Below, in pieces: positions 32,776-39,877 of a stretch of DNA of 43,436 nt (positions within the stretch are counted from its first letter, which is position 1; every line of letters starts with the position of its first letter). The position numbers and the translations under genes were made by a program. A model generated the notes under the pieces. That model was given only the letters and a program-made list of their open reading frames with translations. It had not been told where the DNA came from and did no database searches. This DNA is from a virus, in the IMG/VR virus record IMGVR_UViG_3300031578_000111, positions 1 to 43,436 of that record; one strand, given 5' to 3'.

Positions 32776-33558
32776 TTATTCAAACATAACTCTTTGGTCT
32801 GGATTCTTTCTTTTTTTTTGATCTTCATAAAGCCACCAATTAAACATTTCCTCACCACTATTCCATCTATCCACGCTTTTATTTCCCTTGGTTTTTCTAT
32901 TCTCATATAGTTTTTCAAATGCTTTTATAAATGCATTTACATATCTTGGATATTTTTCTGCTTCCATGATTCTGTGTTTATGAGTTGCAAATGGACAAAA
33001 TAAACATCCAATACGACTCCAACCTTTATCATAAAGATTACAATAAGGAATATTAAATTTATGAATAAATTCCCATACTTCTTCATTTGTCCAATCTATA
33101 ATGACATTTAGATATTGTTTTAATTTGTCTCTATAACAAGTTTCAAGCATTCTTCTTTTGGATCTTCTACAAGATTCATCCCATCTAATTCCTGTAATTA
33201 CAATTCTCCCCGAACCCCCTCTTTCTTTATATTCGCTACAACACCACCGTCTATGTCTCAGAGGAAATCCTCTTTTTGTCAGTTCTGTTAGGAAGGGTTT
33301 GACAGGATGGTCAATTTTTACATCAGGATGATATTTTTTTATGAAGTATATTAATTCTGGTGGATCAATAGTTGTATTATTGTAATGTGCATCATAGATA
33401 ACACCAGCCATATCAGCTAATTTTTTAATAACTATACTATCTTTGCCGCCACTAAAAGCGAGATAATAACCACCCGAAGGCTCAAACTGTTGTAATCTTT
33501 TAATAGCAATTTGAATCTTATTAATTGTTTCTCCAAATATAGTTTTTTCAATTAGCAT
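32776..33558 (-). CDS. PAPS-reductase-like ATP pyrophosphatase
   Basis: A 260-residue protein of the PAPS reductase / adenine-nucleotide alpha-hydrolase family. PP-loop YLAFSGGKDSIVI, then HRRWCCSEYK, ITGIRWDESCRRS, and a C-terminal CLFCPFATHKHRIMEAEKYP. The cysteines fit an Fe-S or zinc-binding variant as in DndC-like enzymes. The ATG at 33556-33558 is chosen over an upstream start inside the previous gene. Phage relatives are linked with sulfur chemistry or DNA/tRNA modification; no phosphorothioation partner is present, so its substrate is open. Confidence 0.85.
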   Translation of the reverse strand: MLIEKTIFGETINKIQIAIKRLQQFEPSGGYYLAFSGGKDSIVIKKLADMAGVIYDAHYNNTTIDPPELIYFIKKYHPDVKIDHPVKPFLTELTKRGFPLRHRRWCCSEYKERGGSGRIVITGIRWDESCRRSKRRMLETCYRDKLKQYLNVIIDWTNEEVWEFIHKFNIPYCNLYDKGWSRIGCLFCPFATHKHRIMEAEKYPRYVNAFIKAFEKLYENRKTKGNKSVDRWNSGEEMFNWWLYEDQKKRKNPDQRVMFE

Positions 33559-33560
33559 AT

Positions 33561-33923
33561 TTACCCCATCCTCTCCAACCAACTCAACTGCACCATCTCC
33601 TTCTTCCTCGCCTTCTCAGCCAGGCAATTCCTGTTCAGGTTTCTCGCCCTCAATAGTATGCTTATCCCCTTGTGCCTTAACTCCTTGTAACAACTCGTTC
33701 TTTCATCTTCGGTATCATACCAGTAATAACCACCTCTGGGAGTGCTGATAATAGGTGCGCCGGCATCGATTAGCTCACGAAGGATTATTCGGGTGCGCCG
33801 GTCGGTGATATTAGTACCACCCATAGCAAGGCACTCTTCGGTTATCTCTGCTTGAGTTCGCTTATTGCTATCGCCTACGTAGGATTTGATGATACGTAAT
33901 ATGATGGAATGGCAGTCATTCAT
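33561..33923 (-). CDS. Winged-helix regulator-like protein
   Basis: A 120-residue protein. Residues about 20-70 (RTQAEITEECLAMGGTNITDRRTRIILRELIDAG..IISTPRGGYYWYD) have a winged-helix pattern with a wing ending GGYYW, as in phage and plasmid replication regulators. It ends right before the PAPS-reductase-like start. DNA target unknown. Confidence 0.65.
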   Translation of the reverse strand: MNDCHSIILRIIKSYVGDSNKRTQAEITEECLAMGGTNITDRRTRIILRELIDAGAPIISTPRGGYYWYDTEDERTSCYKELRHKGISILLRARNLNRNCLAEKARKKEMVQLSWLERMG

Positions 33924-34279
33924 TTAATCGCCTCCGGTTTTTTTGCTTTATTAAGATTGCATTTTATTAACTTTTCTGCTTCTTTTTGTGTTATTAATTC
34001 ATTTTTACGCAAAGCTACTATGTATCCTAAACAAAAACAAAAAGCATCATTGCTATTGTGAACAGGGTAAACTTCACTTTTGAAAAATTTCTTGATTTCC
34101 TTAACTTCCATTAACCAGTCTCCTTTCTTTTTTAACAATAGACATATTTTGGGTCTTATGCCTGCCCTACTTAAAATGAAATAACCTGAAGATGTTTTTA
34201 TTTTAGGACAGTAAAATCTCATTTTCCCTCTTTTATTAATCATTTTTATATGTGGACATTCAAAACAAGTTTTATACAT
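33920..34279 (-). CDS. Cys-containing hypothetical protein
   Basis: A 119-residue protein with an N-terminal CFECPH ... YCPK cluster, a basic middle and a helical C-terminus (MEVKEIKKFFKSEV onward looks like a separate module). It overlaps both neighbours. Unrecognised. Confidence 0.55.
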   Translation of the reverse strand: MYKTCFECPHIKMINKRGKMRFYCPKIKTSSGYFILSRAGIRPKICLLLKKKGDWLMEVKEIKKFFKSEVYPVHNSNDAFCFCLGYIVALRKNELITQKEAEKLIKCNLNKAKKPEAIK

Positions 34280-34493
34280 GTTCTGAACTTTTTATATAAT
34301 CTATCCTAAAATACCAATCATTATTTTGTAATTTTTTATTTTGGCAATCTTGACAGACGATTACAAATCCATTTATATGCTGGCTAATAAAATGTCTATG
34401 AGCTATTAAACTCAATTCTTTATCCTTCCCACAAAAAATACATTCTAAACAAAAATTGGTATCTTTATTTATATTACCTATCTTACCTTTCAT
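34272..34493 (-). CDS. Zinc-binding small protein
   Basis: A 73-residue protein with CLECIFCGKDKE, a His cluster (AHRHFISQH) and VCQDCQNKK, resembling small HNH-like or zinc-knuckle folds without a clear catalytic HNH triad. Confidence 0.6.
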   Translation of the reverse strand: MKGKIGNINKDTNFCLECIFCGKDKELSLIAHRHFISQHINGFVIVCQDCQNKKLQNNDWYFRIDYIKSSEHV

Positions 34494-34660
34494 TTATTTT
34501 TTTCCTCCTTTCTTATTGATATATCCCTTATTTGTCCTGTAGGAAATTTAACTCTTACAAAACCATTACCATTCGGAAACATCTCTAAAATCTTTAATAC
34601 TCTTACTTTATAATTTTCTTCTCCTTGATATTTTATTTTGATTATTTGTCTCTCTTTCAT
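34490..34660 (-). CDS. Small hypothetical protein
   Basis: A 56-residue basic beta-rich ORF (RQIIKIKYQGEENYKVRVLKI) with GGAGG site; its TGA overlaps the next ATG. Unrecognised. Confidence 0.55.
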   Translation of the reverse strand: MKERQIIKIKYQGEENYKVRVLKILEMFPNGNGFVRVKFPTGQIRDISIRKEEKNK

Positions 34661-34759
34661 CTAATCCTCCTTAATATTTACTGTGATAAATCCCATATCT
34701 TTCAATGCTTTAATATATTTTTTAAAAAAATAGTCATCAGGAAAATATGCACAAGCCAT
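34661..34759 (-). CDS. Tiny hypothetical protein
   Basis: A 32-residue ORF (MACAYFPDDYFFKKYIKALK...) with a strong GGGAGGTGAATAA start region, directly abutting its neighbours. Unrecognised. Confidence 0.5.
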   Translation of the reverse strand: MACAYFPDDYFFKKYIKALKDMGFITVNIKED

Positions 34760-35017
34760 TTATTCACCTCCCTTAAATTGAAATCCAATAAAAATATTTA
34801 CTATATCCTCAGACAAATATTTTAGTGTCTTTTTTTGCTCTTTTTTAGCTTCTTCTAAATTTTTTGACTCTATACCTAATGCTTTTCTAATATCATATCT
34901 TTTTTCTATTTTATAATTTCCATCCAGTTTTGACTTATAAATATAATAAAACAATCTATTGTTAATTAATTCTTTTATTTGTTTTTTTAATCCTTGAATA
35001 TTATTATTTAATACTAT
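34760..35017 (-). CDS. Coiled-coil protein with apparent AUA start
   Basis: The only standard start in frame is a TTG (34952-34954) with no ribosome site. Upstream, the frame stays open and coding-like (LNNNIQGLKKQIKELINN, a heptad pattern) back to ATA at 35015-35017. A strong GGAGGT (35026-35031) lies exactly 8 bases before that ATA. The likely product is 85 residues, mostly coiled coil. Either a non-canonical AUA start is used or a former ATG has mutated. Confidence 0.5.
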   Translation of the reverse strand: MVLNNNIQGLKKQIKELINNRLFYYIYKSKLDGNYKIEKRYDIRKALGIESKNLEEAKKEQKKTLKYLSEDIVNIFIGFQFKGGE

Positions 35018-35081
35018 CTATTTTCACCTCCAATTCTTCCAGTTCTTTTTTATAGAAATCGCTTAAAAAATTATAGTTTTT

Positions 35082-35216
35082 TTATAGTTCCCCCGCAATA
35101 TCAATCAATTTATCTCTTACTGTAAGCACCACAGAATAAGCGATTTCAGGCAAAACTATTATTATGGCAACGAGAACTATAATTATTAATTCGGCAAGGT
35201 TAAGCAAGGATTTCAT
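35082..35216 (-). CDS. Small TM protein, paralog of 35718-35870
   Basis: A 44-residue protein: MKSLLNLAELIIIVLVAI-type TM helix, then VLPEIAYSVVLTVRDKL. It aligns along its length with the 50-residue product of 35718-35870. Its ATG overlaps the methyltransferase stop (ATGA). Membrane role unknown. Confidence 0.65.
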   Translation of the reverse strand: MKSLLNLAELIIIVLVAIIIVLPEIAYSVVLTVRDKLIDIAGEL

Positions 35217-35737
35217 ACCTCATTCCCCCACACATCCCAACCTTCTCTCTTTTCCCTTGCGAATATATCTATTCTCGGTTCTTTCGTATTTTCTCTCAAA
35301 ACATCATAAAAGATATTTGGCTTTCTTGAATGCTTCCCTCTCTTTTCGTAAAACATCGAAGGAATAAATTTACCTCTCTTTTTAATTCCCATCTTCCCTC
35401 TGTAGGCATATATTATCCATTCAACCCTTCTGTAAATACCGTTAACGGGAACTCCTATCCCTTTATCCCATGCAAAAAAATCCATATATCTAAAATCCCA
35501 TGCTTTTAATATCTCAAAGCAAAAAGGTATTTTAGAGGTTATAGACCATAAGAACAAATCACACCTATCATCAGCAAAATTATTAATAGGGAAATTTATT
35601 ATTTCTTCATTACTCATTAGAGGATATGGCATTGGTTTTCCTGTTCTATAATATTTTAAATTCTTCAAATTGTTCTTAACTGCCCACGGGAAGTCAATTA
35701 CTGCTGTCTGGTATTTCTTATTCGGGAATGATATCAT
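35213..35737 (-). CDS. MT-A70-like adenine methyltransferase with DFPW motif
   Basis: A 174-residue protein with the MT-A70 order: an N-terminal YQTAVIDFPWAVKN, then CDLFLWSITSKIPFCFEILKAWDFRY, and late EWIIYAYRGK..KRGKFIPSMFYEKRGKHSRKP with the KHSRKP signature. The catalytic tetrapeptide is DFPW instead of the usual DPPW, so activity is uncertain. The ATG at 35735-35737 is chosen over the adjacent GTG. It would methylate adenine N6 in DNA (protection from restriction) or RNA. Flanked on both sides by paralogous small TM genes. Confidence 0.8.
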   Translation of the reverse strand: MISFPNKKYQTAVIDFPWAVKNNLKNLKYYRTGKPMPYPLMSNEEIINFPINNFADDRCDLFLWSITSKIPFCFEILKAWDFRYMDFFAWDKGIGVPVNGIYRRVEWIIYAYRGKMGIKKRGKFIPSMFYEKRGKHSRKPNIFYDVLRENTKEPRIDIFAREKREGWDVWGNEV

Positions 35738-35870
35738 CACAACTCCCCACCATCTCCATCACCTTATCCCTTACCCTGAGCACAAGGCTGTAACAAATCT
35801 CAGGCGTTACGATAAGCACGGCAACGCAAACTATAATTGTTAATTCGAGAAAGTTAAGTAGGGTTTTCAT
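35718..35870 (-). CDS. Small TM protein, paralog of 35082-35216
   Basis: A 50-residue protein: MKTLLNFLELTIIVCVAVLI helix then TPEICYSLVLRVRDKVMEM, closely matching the product of 35082-35216. It overlaps the methyltransferase start by 20 bases. The two copies bracket the methyltransferase gene, suggesting a small duplication. Confidence 0.65.
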   Translation of the reverse strand: MKTLLNFLELTIIVCVAVLIVTPEICYSLVLRVRDKVMEMVGSCDDIIPE

Positions 35871-36037
35871 CTTATCTCCCTCCAATTATCTAATGGACAC
35901 CAACTTTGAATATAGTCAACATCTTCAATTTGTGAATGCTCTTTACCACATGCAAGGCCATGTATCGGTGCATAAAGATAATCGCAATTTAAGCATTTAT
36001 CAATCTTTTTCCCATCACAATCTTTATATATCTTCAT
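35867..36037 (-). CDS. Small Cys-rich protein
   Basis: A 56-residue protein (MKIYKDCDGKKIDKCLNCDYL...) with Cys pairs and an IQSWCPLDNW end. It shares the WCPL(D/E)(N/D) end with the next gene. The ATG at 36035-36037 is preferred to an upstream in-frame start. Confidence 0.6.
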   Translation of the reverse strand: MKIYKDCDGKKIDKCLNCDYLYAPIHGLACGKEHSQIEDVDYIQSWCPLDNWREIR

Positions 36038-36212
36038 CGTCGGCCTCCTTGTAATCTTCGAGTGGACACCATTTAGGAATAGTAGAAGCATATTTAATAT
36101 TTCTTAAATTCTTTTTGTAACAACAATAGCATTTCTCGGATATAACCCATGCTTTGTCATCACAAGACAAACACTTTTCGATAATTGTTTTCCTTATTAA
36201 CCATTTTTTCAT
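36024..36212 (-). CDS. Small Cys-rich protein
   Basis: A 62-residue protein with CLSCDDK, CYCCYKKNL and IPKWCPLEDY, a metal-binding layout common in small phage proteins. Related by its end to 35867-36037. Overlaps neighbours by 4-14 bases. Confidence 0.6.
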   Translation of the reverse strand: MKKWLIRKTIIEKCLSCDDKAWVISEKCYCCYKKNLRNIKYASTIPKWCPLEDYKEADDEDI

Positions 36213-36418
36213 TCTATCCGCCCTTCTCTTTCCATAATCTCATGCGCCCTTTTATCCCCCTTAATAGCATCTTTCTCTTCATCGGTCAGGCCACCCTCGT
36301 TATCATCTGTCCAACCATCGCAAGTATCTTTTTCATACAAGTCAAACTCGCCTCGTGCCTCGCAATAACACAAATCACCATTGTAATATTTACAAGCTCC
36401 GCAAATATAATCTGACAT
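36209..36418 (-). CDS. Small Cys-rich protein
   Basis: A 69-residue protein with CGACKYYNGDLCYCE and a CDGWTDD segment, resembling the small 'C-x2-C-x-YY' phage zinc proteins. Acidic C-terminus. GGGGTAAAGGAA start region. Confidence 0.6.
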   Translation of the reverse strand: MSDYICGACKYYNGDLCYCEARGEFDLYEKDTCDGWTDDNEGGLTDEEKDAIKGDKRAHEIMEREGRIE

Positions 36419-36473
36419 TTCCTTTACCCCTTTAATTTAATCTAACTAATAAAATATAAAATGAATAATAGCA

Positions 36474-36499
36474 GGCGGGTCTCGATAGGCTGACCCGCC
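36474..36499 (-). terminator. GC-rich hairpin after the 36509 gene
   Basis: GGCGGGTC and GACCCGCC form a perfect 8-bp stem with a 10-nt loop just past the stop codon on the minus strand, followed by a T-rich but interrupted run. A likely weak or partial terminator within the early operon. Confidence 0.6.
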
Positions 36500-36508
36500 C
36501 TGGAGGTA

Positions 36509-37669
36509 CTACTCGGTGTCTTTTGGTATGTCTTCGTCGGTAACTTCCTGATCTGTCTTAATCGCTACCAGTAAAGCATCATAAACCTCTGGATGGTCGC
36601 AAATATAAGTCTTAACTTGAGAAACTGCTATACCGTCATAAAAGATTTTATGTCTTGTTCCTATATCAATTATCTCTCCCCAAGTATTGACTTTATAGGC
36701 TCTTGCTACTGTTTCAACTTCGGCAAGTTTAGTCTGCTTTTCCTCAAAAATCTTTTTTACTTCTTCGGGAGTTCTCAAACTGGTTTTCCCTAATTCCCTT
36801 GCCGTTTTCAAATCAGCTTCTCGTTGATTAATTGCTTTATTTTCCTTGACCAAATCTTCTTTCTTTTTCTCTAACAGTGCCTCTCTTGCTTTGGCTCCTT
36901 CTTCAGTTTCTTCTACAATGACCGCCCCATCTTCCTTTGAATCGTAGACATGGTTTTTATCCTCTTCGGGTGCTTCAATCTCGTATTTCTTGTTTTGCCC
37001 AAAAAACAATTTTTTACCGTTCTGCAATTTAGAAAGGTCTTCTTCGGTAATATCAAGTTCCAATTGCAGGGTATAATGGATTTGTTTTTTCCCCTCGTTG
37101 TGGGTTTCCTTTGGTACCCTCCTGAGCTTAAAAGGTACGAAGGCTATCTGATCATTTAATAAGGCTCTGGCATAGTCAATCCCGCTGTTGATATCTACGA
37201 TGCTGTGATAACTTGACAGGTCAATCTGATATACCCCTCCAATCTTTATTCCCGGCATCATAAAAACTAAACTTGCTCTTTGCTGGCATTTACCACTGTC
37301 CAGTAATTCACAAGGACATTCCCGTTCTTCCATATTTTTCGTTTCCTCATTAAGCCTTAAAGCAGTTTCACCATCTCCCCGGCACTTCAAACCCATACTG
37401 CTTCCATACCATTTGTAGCATTGCGGGAATATTACTTCTGGATCGTTCATAGGAAAAGCAATATTCAATTCTTTTGGCTCATCTCCATAGAATTTTTTAA
37501 TCTCTGCCGGACAGACAAAGTAATCAGTCTCTGAAGGATATTCCTTCCCGGTCTTTTGTGATACTTTTTTGATTCCCAATCTAATCTTGCCTAACCTCGG
37601 CAACCTTCTAATCGCAGACAACCCGCTAATCCGGGTATATTTTTGTCTAAAAACATTCTCACCGTTCAT
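36509..37669 (-). CDS. 'Metal-binding / RDF-like' phage protein
   Basis: About 386 residues. The N-terminal part (GLSAIRRLPRLGKIRLGIKK..TGKEYPSETDYFVCP) matches the phage family often labelled hydrolase/metal-binding or recombination directionality factor. Cys residues (CYKWYGSSMGLKCRG, ECPC, GKC) suggest zinc binding. A helical middle (about 255-330) follows. It lies at the head of the DNA-metabolism genes. The second ATG (37667-37669), 8 bases after AGGAGG, is preferred to the first. No integrase is present, so a directionality role is doubtful; a general DNA-binding role is more likely. Confidence 0.7.
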   Translation of the reverse strand: MNGENVFRQKYTRISGLSAIRRLPRLGKIRLGIKKVSQKTGKEYPSETDYFVCPAEIKKFYGDEPKELNIAFPMNDPEVIFPQCYKWYGSSMGLKCRGDGETALRLNEETKNMEERECPCELLDSGKCQQRASLVFMMPGIKIGGVYQIDLSSYHSIVDINSGIDYARALLNDQIAFVPFKLRRVPKETHNEGKKQIHYTLQLELDITEEDLSKLQNGKKLFFGQNKKYEIEAPEEDKNHVYDSKEDGAVIVEETEEGAKAREALLEKKKEDLVKENKAINQREADLKTARELGKTSLRTPEEVKKIFEEKQTKLAEVETVARAYKVNTWGEIIDIGTRHKIFYDGIAVSQVKTYICDHPEVYDALLVAIKTDQEVTDEDIPKDTE

Positions 37670-37808
37670 TTCCATTTCCTCCTAATTTTTTATTTTCTTT
37701 TTGCCATAAATACTTCTCATAAGAAGTTGGCTTAAATAAGTTTTCATTACTGCGTCTTTTTCTATCTTCTAATACTTCCTGTTCTTCCTCTACGGTGTTA
37801 CCGTTCAT
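37659..37808 (-). CDS. Small hypothetical protein
   Basis: A 49-residue basic ORF (EVLEDRKRRSNENLFKP) starting at the ATG at 37806-37808; an in-frame ATG 12 codons upstream is possible but overlaps the neighbour more. Unrecognised. Confidence 0.5.
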   Translation of the reverse strand: MNGNTVEEEQEVLEDRKRRSNENLFKPTSYEKYLWQKENKKLGGNGNER

Positions 37809-38016
37809 TCTTGCCCTGTATATCGCTATATGTTTCAATGTCATCTAACTTTTTCCTCCCTATCTTTTTTAGTATCCGGTTAAAGCATTCAGGATTAATC
37901 GGGATTTTTTTATATTGCTTTTTCTCTTTAAATTGTCTTGTAAAAACTGTATCGCAAAGCATCTCCTTTTTTATCCCAGCTCTGTTACACATTTCATCAA
38001 ATTCTTCGTTTTTCAT
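37798..38016 (-). CDS. Small hypothetical protein
   Basis: A 72-residue basic protein (QFKEKKQYKKIPINPECFNRILKK) with a GGGGGAAA start region. Unrecognised. Confidence 0.55.
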   Translation of the reverse strand: MKNEEFDEMCNRAGIKKEMLCDTVFTRQFKEKKQYKKIPINPECFNRILKKIGRKKLDDIETYSDIQGKNER

Positions 38017-38044
38017 TTCATTTTCCCCCTTAATTAATATTTTC

Positions 38045-38170
38045 TTACCACTTACAACGCCCGTAACGCTTCATAGACTTCCCCTTTCTATTAGATTTTT
38101 CATTTCGCCGTAACCAATCTGTTCTCCAAATCATTACTACGAAAAGTATAAAGATTATGATTAATCCCAT
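38045..38170 (-). CDS. Tiny single-TM protein
   Basis: A 41-residue protein: MGLIIIFILFVVMIW helix followed by a strongly basic tail. Strong GGAGGAATAG site. Possibly an inner-membrane protein with cytoplasmic basic end; unrecognised. Confidence 0.6.
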   Translation of the reverse strand: MGLIIIFILFVVMIWRTDWLRRNEKSNRKGKSMKRYGRCKW

Positions 38171-38194
38171 CAGCTATTCCTCCCTTCATTTTTT

Positions 38195-38302
38195 CTATCC
38201 CAGCAACCTAACCAAGCCCATCAGCTTAATTACGAAATATACCGTCAAAGCTAACACGAGCAAGCCTGCGATAATGCTTGCGTTAAGATTGAACCTTGTC
38301 AT
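38195..38302 (-). CDS. Tiny single-TM protein
   Basis: A 35-residue protein with a central hydrophobic helix (ASIIAGLLVLALTVYFVI). GGAGGAGGT site inside the previous gene's end. Unrecognised. Confidence 0.6.
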   Translation of the reverse strand: MTRFNLNASIIAGLLVLALTVYFVIKLMGLVRLLG

Positions 38303-38459
38303 AGTTGACCTCCTCCTTATATTTATATATGTCTTCTCGTAATAAGCTTAATATCTTTATTTCTTTTAATTCATTTACTCTATTACCATCGATATAAATT
38401 TCTTCATCTTTGATATATACTCTGACTGTTATAAATTTCTTTTTTCTACCTCTTTTCAT
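38283..38459 (-). CDS. Small basic protein
   Basis: A 58-residue protein beginning with a basic cluster (KRGRKKKF), then beta and acidic helix segments. It follows the stem-bounded leader element at 38519-38592. Overlaps the next gene by 20 bases. Unrecognised. Confidence 0.55.
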   Translation of the reverse strand: MKRGRKKKFITVRVYIKDEEIYIDGNRVNELKEIKILSLLREDIYKYKEEVNYDKVQS

Positions 38460-38518
38460 TATAATTTCCCTCCACTTTTAATTTGGATCACAAAATTCAT
38501 TCTCCACTTCCAATACTG

Positions 38519-38592
38519 CCTGCCCCGATATGTGTAAGCGTTTTACTTTTTAAGCCTGGATAGTGTCGGCTGCCAGGCCAACCCAGGGCAGG
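38519..38592 (-). promoter_or_regulatory. Stem-bounded leader element, copy B
   Basis: CCTGCCC (38519-38525) pairs with GGGCAGG (38586-38592); inside is another perfect stem, GCCTGG/CCAGGC. On the minus strand it opens with AATCATGCCTGCCCTG, identical over 16 bases to the start of copy A (38876-38960). It sits in the 5' leader of the 38283-38459 gene. Looks like a repeated structured leader; function unknown. Confidence 0.55.
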
Positions 38593-38609
38593 CATGATTT
38601 TATTTTGTT

Positions 38610-38852
38610 TTATTTATCTCCTTCATTTTCGGAATCTATTTCTGGGAGTATTCCATATAACACTTGAGTTATTTCTTGAGATGGAATGGAATTATTTAAA
38701 ATATAAAACTTTTTATTTTTACCTAAATAAAATTCAAATTTCATCATTTCTCTACATCCTGTTTTGATAAAAATAACCCCCGTTCCATTAAATTGATTGT
38801 ATAATTTATCTTTTGATACTTTTGTTAATTTTAATTCTTTATTGATAGACAT
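38610..38852 (-). CDS. Small hypothetical protein
   Basis: An 80-residue alpha/beta protein from the ATG at 38850-38852, chosen for its GGAGGT ribosome site; an upstream in-frame start lies inside the leader element. No recognised domain. It is the first gene after the attenuator and leader copy A, and directly precedes copy B. Confidence 0.6.
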   Translation of the reverse strand: MSINKELKLTKVSKDKLYNQFNGTGVIFIKTGCREMMKFEFYLGKNKKFYILNNSIPSQEITQVLYGILPEIDSENEGDK

Positions 38853-38875
38853 CCTTTTTACCTCCCTTACTATTA

Positions 38876-38960
38876 CCTGCCCCGGCAACACTCCGCCTTT
38901 AATCGGCTAATCTGCACCTAACAAGCATTTTTCTTGTAGGCTGTTTTCTCACAGGGCAGG
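38876..38960 (-). promoter_or_regulatory. Stem-bounded leader element, copy A
   Basis: CCTGCCC (38876-38882) pairs with GGGCAGG (38954-38960), enclosing an internal hairpin (CAAG/CTTG). On the minus strand its first 16 bases equal those of copy B, but the interiors differ. It lies between the attenuator and the first small gene, 24 bases from that gene's ATG. Confidence 0.55.
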
Positions 38961-38978
38961 CATGATTAAAATAAAAAA

Positions 38979-39052
38979 AGCCAAATAAAAAAGCCCAAAC
39001 ATCTACAGGCTCACCGTAAACCTGTTTAATGTCTGGGTTTAGTATTTTGGCT
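38979..39052 (-). terminator. Nested terminator, likely an attenuator after the repressor gene
   Basis: On the minus strand AACCCAGACAT (39039-39029) pairs with ATGTTTGGGCT (39002-38992) around an inner ACAGG/CCTGT stem, then TTTTTT. An outer AGCCAAA/TTTGGCT stem is followed by TTTTTTTATTTT. A segment just after the repressor gene (39136-39128, ATGTCTGGG) pairs perfectly with the first strand and would break this terminator, giving a three-segment switch layout. Confidence 0.6.
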
Positions 39053-39168
39053 ATTAAATTTAATTATATTTTTCTAAGATATTATCATATGGTTTACATA
39101 CGATATATTATAGGACGTTGACAAGAGCCCAGACATCCAAAATATTCTATTGTAATTAATCTGGATAT

Positions 39169-39399
39169 TTAAGCACCATATACAGTTTTCCCCTTTATTA
39201 TCTTAATTTTATAATTATATTGTTCTATAATTTTATCAATTACTCTTTTAGTATTTTGACCTTGTGGGATAGTCTCGCCTTTTCTATATCTATAATAAGT
39301 AGCCAGGCTAATCCCGATAATATGAGCCATAGTTATAGGACTAATTTGATGCTTATCAGCAATCTCCATTAGTTTTTTAATTCTTTCATCTTTTATCAT
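39169..39399 (-). CDS. XRE-type repressor-like HTH protein
   Basis: A 76-residue single-domain HTH protein: residues about 17-55 (ISPITMAHIIGISLATYYRYRKGETIPQ) form the helix-turn-helix, with a short C-terminal helix. No dimerisation or peptidase domain is seen, so it is Cro-like in size. It has its own near-consensus promoter with a palindrome over the -10, suggesting autoregulation. It heads the whole leftward early operon. Confidence 0.78.
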   Translation of the reverse strand: MIKDERIKKLMEIADKHQISPITMAHIIGISLATYYRYRKGETIPQGQNTKRVIDKIIEQYNYKIKIIKGKTVYGA

Positions 39400-39412
39400 T
39401 TTTTCACCCTAA

Positions 39413-39444
39413 CTAATATTAGCACATGAGAATTATTTTGTCAA
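39413..39444 (-). promoter_or_regulatory. Repressor promoter with palindromic operator
   Basis: On the minus strand: TTGACA (39444-39439), 17 bases, TAATAT (39421-39416). CTAATATTAG (39413-39422), a perfect 10-bp palindrome, covers the -10. The repressor ATG follows within 20 bases behind AGGGTG. The arrangement implies repressor binding over its own -10. Confidence 0.8.
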
Positions 39445-39667
39445 CATTTATTTTACTATTTTCAAGAAATAATTTAAAATATCTTTTACCCTGCTAAAAT
39501 TACATGCTGTAACCCTTTAAAATAGCCAATATCGTTTTTTAGATACCTACAACTGCCGTAGTAGCAAATTGTGCCTTTTACATAGATTATAGCGTTAAGA
39601 TATGAATATCAACGATTATTTATGCAAAATAAGGGTCATTTTATACCCTGTGGGGGTATATAATAAA

Positions 39668-39694
39668 ATAGCCCGGCTCTCGTATCCGGGCTAT
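39668..39694. repeat. Perfect 9-bp hairpin
   Basis: ATAGCCCGG and CCGGGCTAT pair perfectly around a 9-nt loop. On the plus strand, CAGGAGG and a four-codon ORF (MNPG, 39707-39721) follow. It may terminate any leftward transcript entering the control region; neither strand has a clean T-tract. Confidence 0.5.
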
Positions 39695-39877
39695 CAGGAG
39701 GAAAAAATGAATCCAGGGTAAAACCCGCCTGGCCGGGATAAGGCTTCTCAATCTTATACACTAAAGTTAACGGATATGGCATGTATCGTGTCTATAATCG
39801 TGTAGTCAAGATAGACTTCGATTGTAGTATTTACTATATACCATATACTATATACTATCCCATATTCTTTACATATA

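Noticed and set aside
32715-32918. 67-codon minus-strand frame
   Set aside because: Overlaps the PAPS-reductase-like gene in another frame and has no ribosome site.
36509-37669. Naming this gene a recombination directionality factor
   Set aside because: The family resemblance is real but no integrase or attachment site is visible, so a directionality role is unsupported.
38516-38595. 32-codon ORF inside leader copy B (MPALGWPG...)
   Set aside because: No ribosome site, and the sequence is explained by paired stems.
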